Part shown: positions 61,156-64,000 of the stretch, one piece after another
Numbering within the stretch: the stretch's first letter is position 1
How the letters are laid out: each line of letters begins with the position of its first letter
Source of the DNA: Planctomycetota bacterium
GTDB lineage: Bacteria; Planctomycetota; Phycisphaerae; Phycisphaerales; UBA1924
Reading direction: 5' to 3'
DNA length: 64,000 nucleotides
Assembly (NCBI GenBank): GCA_024280755.1
Contig: JAJRPN010000031.1
Span: forward strand, 1 to 64,000
Program-made: the position numbers and the translations under genes
The notes under the pieces: model-generated
The model's input: only the letters and a program-made list of their open reading frames with translations
Told to the model about the DNA's origin: nothing
Database searches by the model: none

Positions 61156-62763
61156 ATGGCTGGCAAAGTATCATCAGATCCAAACATCTTTATCCTCCCC
61201 GACCTTGGCGAAGGGCTTGAAGAAGCCGAGCTTATTAAGTGGACGGTCAAAGAAGGCGACACCGTCGGCGAGCTCGAAGTGATCGCCGAGATGGAGACCG
61301 ACAAGGCGCTCGTCGAGGTGCCATCACCTCGCGCGGGCACCATCAAAACGCTCCACGGCAACGACGGCGACACCATCAAGGTCGGCGCACCGTTCGTCAC
61401 CTATGAAGGCGGCCCCGATGACGCACCCGCGGCAACACCGGAAGCACCAGCCGAGGAAGATCGCCCAGACGATCAAGGCTCGGTGGTTGGACAGATGTCC
61501 GATCACACCCCGGGCATGACCTCGGCCGATGGCAAGGCACTTGCTTCGCCAGCCGTGCGCCGACAGGCTCGTGATGCGGGCGTAGACATCAACACCATCA
61601 CCGGCACCGGCATCGGTGGTCGTGTGACAGCCAAGGATGTTCGAGGCGCTGCAAGCGGTTCGGCACCTGCGAAAACTGCACCGGCACCGAGTGCGCCAGC
61701 AGCGACTTCGGCACCAGCACCAGTTGCTCGTCCTGCCGAGACTCGTCGCCCGTTGAACTTGCCGACGACTCCTGTTGCTCCAGCGTATTCGCCGCAACAG
61801 CCACAACCGGCGCAGTACATTCAGCAGCCGCCAATGCACCAGCCGATGCCGCAACAGCCTGCCTATGGCTATGCACCACCACCGCCGGCGTATCCGTATC
61901 CGCCCCAATATCCATATGGCTATGCACCGCCGCCACCGCCTCCGGGTTATGGCTATCCCCAGCCGATGCCACAGCAGGCGCCGCCGCAAGGTTTGCCGTA
62001 TGCACCAGGGTATCAAGGCCCGGGTGCATATCGCCCGATCCCGAGCCCGGCCCAGCAGAGCATTGTTCAGCCAGGGCACGCCGAGGGACATATCCCATTC
62101 AAAGGCATCCGCCGAACGATCGCCAATCGCTTGCGTGAATCAGTCAACACCGCAGTCCACTTCACCGTGATGGACGAAGCAGATGTCACCGCGATCGACG
62201 CACTCCGCAAAGAAGTGACGGCACAAACCGGCGTAAAAATCAGCTTCTTGCCGTTCGTCTGTGCTGCAGTGTCGAAGGCACTCGCCGGTCACTTCGGTGC
62301 GATGAACGCCATCGTCGATGAGACCAAAGAAGAGATCGTGCAATACAGTGCGGTGAATCTCGGCATCGCAACCGATACCGAGAATGGCTTGATGGTACCT
62401 GTCATCCGCGATGCAGATCGCATGAACATCGTCGAGATGGCTCAAGCGATTTCTGCCATCGCCGCCAGCGCACGCGATCGTTCGATCCCGCGTGATCAGC
62501 TCATGGGCTCGACCTTTACGATCTCAAATGTTGGCTCGCACGCGGGCAAGTTTGCGACCCCTGTGATCAACACCCCCGAGGTTGCGATTCTTGCCGTCGG
62601 CAAAGCCTACGACGGCGTGGTTGTCCGCGATGGCCAAGCCATGGTCGGCAAGATCATGCCTTTGTCCTTGGCGTGCGATCATCGCGTTGTCGATGGTGCA
62701 ACCGCAGCATTGGCCTTAGCCGAGATTGTAGAATCATTGCAGAATCCTGAATCACTGCTTTAA
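61156..62763 (+). CDS. 2-oxoacid dehydrogenase E2, dihydrolipoyl acyltransferase
   Basis: The 535-residue core subunit has one lipoyl domain (K50 in METDKALVEV), a peripheral-subunit-binding domain at about residues 130-166 (SPAVRRQARDAG, GIGGRVTAKDV) and a C-terminal catalytic domain from about residue 307, with DHRVVDGA near the end. Between them lies an unusual linker of about 130 residues rich in Pro, Tyr, Gln and Ala (PYPPQYPYGYAPPPP). E2 transfers the acyl group to CoA. AGGA lies nine bases before the ATG. The E3 gene is not in the window. Confidence 0.95.
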   Translation: MAGKVSSDPNIFILPDLGEGLEEAELIKWTVKEGDTVGELEVIAEMETDKALVEVPSPRAGTIKTLHGNDGDTIKVGAPFVTYEGGPDDAPAATPEAPAEEDRPDDQGSVVGQMSDHTPGMTSADGKALASPAVRRQARDAGVDINTITGTGIGGRVTAKDVRGAASGSAPAKTAPAPSAPAATSAPAPVARPAETRRPLNLPTTPVAPAYSPQQPQPAQYIQQPPMHQPMPQQPAYGYAPPPPAYPYPPQYPYGYAPPPPPPGYGYPQPMPQQAPPQGLPYAPGYQGPGAYRPIPSPAQQSIVQPGHAEGHIPFKGIRRTIANRLRESVNTAVHFTVMDEADVTAIDALRKEVTAQTGVKISFLPFVCAAVSKALAGHFGAMNAIVDETKEEIVQYSAVNLGIATDTENGLMVPVIRDADRMNIVEMAQAISAIAASARDRSIPRDQLMGSTFTISNVGSHAGKFATPVINTPEVAILAVGKAYDGVVVRDGQAMVGKIMPLSLACDHRVVDGATAALALAEIVESLQNPESLL

Positions 62764-62770
62764 GGCGATC

Positions 62771-63979
62771 ATGATGCAAAGAAGAGCCGCTGTTGTTTGT
62801 GCCCTGCGTACCCCGATCGGAAGATACGGCGGCTCGCTGTCGTCTGTCCGACCCGATGATCTCGCTGCCCATGTGATCCGCAGTGTCGTCGAGCAATCAA
62901 AGATCGATCCAGCCCTCATCGACGAGGTGTACATGGGCGCAGCGAACCAATCCGGCGAAGACAACCGCAATGTAGCACGCATGGCCGGCTTGTTGGCAGG
63001 CTTGCCCGAAACGGTTCCTGGATCAACTGTCAATCGATTGTGCGCTTCAGGACTCGACGCGATCAACATCGCAGCTCGGATGATCGAAGCAAACCATGGC
63101 GACATCTTCATCGCCGGCGGCGTCGAATCCATGAGCCGAGCGCCATATGTACTGAGTAAATCAGAAACCCCGTTCGGGCGGACGCAAGAAATCTATGACA
63201 CCTCGATCGGGTGGCGATTCATCAATCCAAAGTTGTCGGCGATTCATCACCCATTCCCGATGGGTGAGACCGCCGAGAATGTTGCACGCAAGTACAACAT
63301 CTCACGCGAAGACCAGGACCAGTTCGCGCTCTCAAGCCAGCACAAATGGGGCAAGGCACACGAACGAGGATTATTCAAAGACGAGATCGTTCCGGTATCA
63401 ATCCCACAACGCAAGGGCGATCCGATCATCGTTGATACCGACGAACACCCTCGCCCAGAAATGACCCTCGAAAAACTCGCCAAGCTCCGCCCGGTGTTCG
63501 CCAAAGATGATCAAGGGACCGTCACCGCGGGCAACTCGTCGGGTGTCAACGACGGCGCGTCCGCATTGCTCCTCGTCGAAGAATCAAAGGCCAAAGAACT
63601 CGGGCTTACGCCATTGGCGTTTGTCAGCATGAGCGCCTCGGCTGGTGTCGACCCGGCGTACATGGGCATCGGCCCAGTCCCCGCGATCCGCAAGGCGCTC
63701 GATCGTGCGAATCTGACACTTGAAGAGATCGATCTCATCGAACTCAACGAGGCATTCGCAGCACAATCCATTGCATGTGCCCGGGAACTCAACATCGATC
63801 AATCCAAGCTCAATGTCAAAGGCGGCGCGATCGCTGTCGGGCATCCGCTCGGTTGCAGTGGCGCACGCATCGCAACAACACTCATTCATGAGATGGTACG
63901 AACCGATGCCAAGCGCGGGCTTGCCTCGTTGTGTGTTGGTGTCGGGCAGGGGCTTGCGACTGTTTTCGTAAGAGACTAA
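62771..63979 (+). CDS. Thiolase (acetyl-CoA C-acyltransferase, PcaF type)
   Basis: The 402-residue thiolase has all three catalytic residues: Cys in [12 protein letters not shown], His in [17 protein letters not shown], and Cys in [12 protein letters not shown]. The N-terminal [13 protein letters not shown] and [12 protein letters not shown] are typical of acetoacetyl- and beta-ketoadipyl-CoA thiolases. It could cleave acetoacetyl-CoA or 2-methylacetoacetyl-CoA. AAGG five bases before ATG 62771 supports the start; ATG 62774 is equally possible. It follows E2 by seven bases and is complete before the window end. Confidence 0.95.
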   Translation: MMQRRAAVVCALRTPIGRYGGSLSSVRPDDLAAHVIRSVVEQSKIDPALIDEVYMGAANQSGEDNRNVARMAGLLAGLPETVPGSTVNRLCASGLDAINIAARMIEANHGDIFIAGGVESMSRAPYVLSKSETPFGRTQEIYDTSIGWRFINPKLSAIHHPFPMGETAENVARKYNISREDQDQFALSSQHKWGKAHERGLFKDEIVPVSIPQRKGDPIIVDTDEHPRPEMTLEKLAKLRPVFAKDDQGTVTAGNSSGVNDGASALLLVEESKAKELGLTPLAFVSMSASAGVDPAYMGIGPVPAIRKALDRANLTLEEIDLIELNEAFAAQSIACARELNIDQSKLNVKGGAIAVGHPLGCSGARIATTLIHEMVRTDAKRGLASLCVGVGQGLATVFVRD

Positions 63980-64000
63980 TCAGCCCATCGCAACGAGTTT

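Noticed and set aside
61324..62091. Minus-strand open frame rich in Arg and Trp
   Set aside because: It is antisense to the Pro/Tyr linker and lipoyl region of E2; composition is explained by that.
1..64000. CRISPR arrays, insertion sequences, prophage genes, rRNA or a replication origin
   Set aside because: No regularly spaced repeats, transposase or integrase motifs, rRNA sequence or DnaA-box cluster was seen.

Overview
The window most likely comes from a member of the Phycisphaerae (phylum Planctomycetota), probably marine. This is an inference. The best clue is four secreted proteins ending in a two-repeat dockerin-like domain that closes with Gly-Cys-Pro, a tail typical of Phycisphaerales. 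Supporting clues are the DEAGYGP-type RNase HII-like protein, excisionase-type HTH plus receiver regulators, and a str operon reduced to separately terminated rpsL and rpsG. Base composition looks even. I see no insertion sequence, prophage, CRISPR array or rRNA, so this is ordinary chromosome with a few lineage-specific blocks.

Layout. 1-3.5 kb: two exported dockerin-tailed proteins (the first cut by the window edge). 3.5-9 kb: receiver protein, a hypothetical, PBP4-type carboxypeptidase, UbiD-family decarboxylase, methyltransferase. 9-17 kb: ABC exporter pair, proC, accA, a Lys/Thr-rich DksA-like protein, lspA, and cupin and MBL-fold proteins. 17.1-17.25 kb: a 143-bp palindromic intergenic repeat. 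17.3-22.4 kb: DinB-like, ThiF/MoeB-like, GNAT, metallophosphoesterase, rpsG, rpsL and MazG-like genes. 22.4-27.8 kb: two tandem SpoIIE-type membrane phosphatases, a cobalamin adenosyltransferase and recJ. 27.9-36.6 kb: a single-strand cluster, in transcription order a HEAT/pseudo-receiver protein, three prepilin-like proteins, a small membrane protein, a secretin and a TPR lipoprotein. 36.97-37.5 kb: a divergent HTH-receiver regulator. 37.6-40.4 kb: two tandem seven-repeat FG-GAP proteins with dockerin tails. 40.5-50.2 kb: M42 peptidase, YgfZ, RibD, RNase HII-like protein, a long alanine-rich coiled-coil lipoprotein, tRNA-Leu(CAG), recA and a DUF2231 protein. 50.3-64 kb: a large catabolic cluster.

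How genes work together. The 50-64 kb block reads as branched-chain amino-acid (mainly leucine) degradation. It has 2-oxoacid dehydrogenase E1 alpha, E1 beta and E2, a long acyl-CoA dehydrogenase, a methylcrotonyl-CoA carboxylase-type carboxyltransferase, LiuC-like crotonases, HMG-CoA lyase and a thiolase. The biotin carboxylase subunit and the E3 subunit are not in the window. The 28-37 kb block looks like a partial type II secretion or pilus-like envelope system (secretin plus pseudopilins, no ATPase). Its divergent regulator shares a 10-bp motif in the promoter spacer with the cluster, and dockerin-tailed proteins sit beside it. That block is the best candidate for a poorly described system.

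Gene starts follow two patterns: a clear Shine-Dalgarno sequence, or none but a TANNNT hexamer 5-8 bases before the start codon, which suggests frequent leaderless transcripts. Starts below were chosen on these signals where possible.
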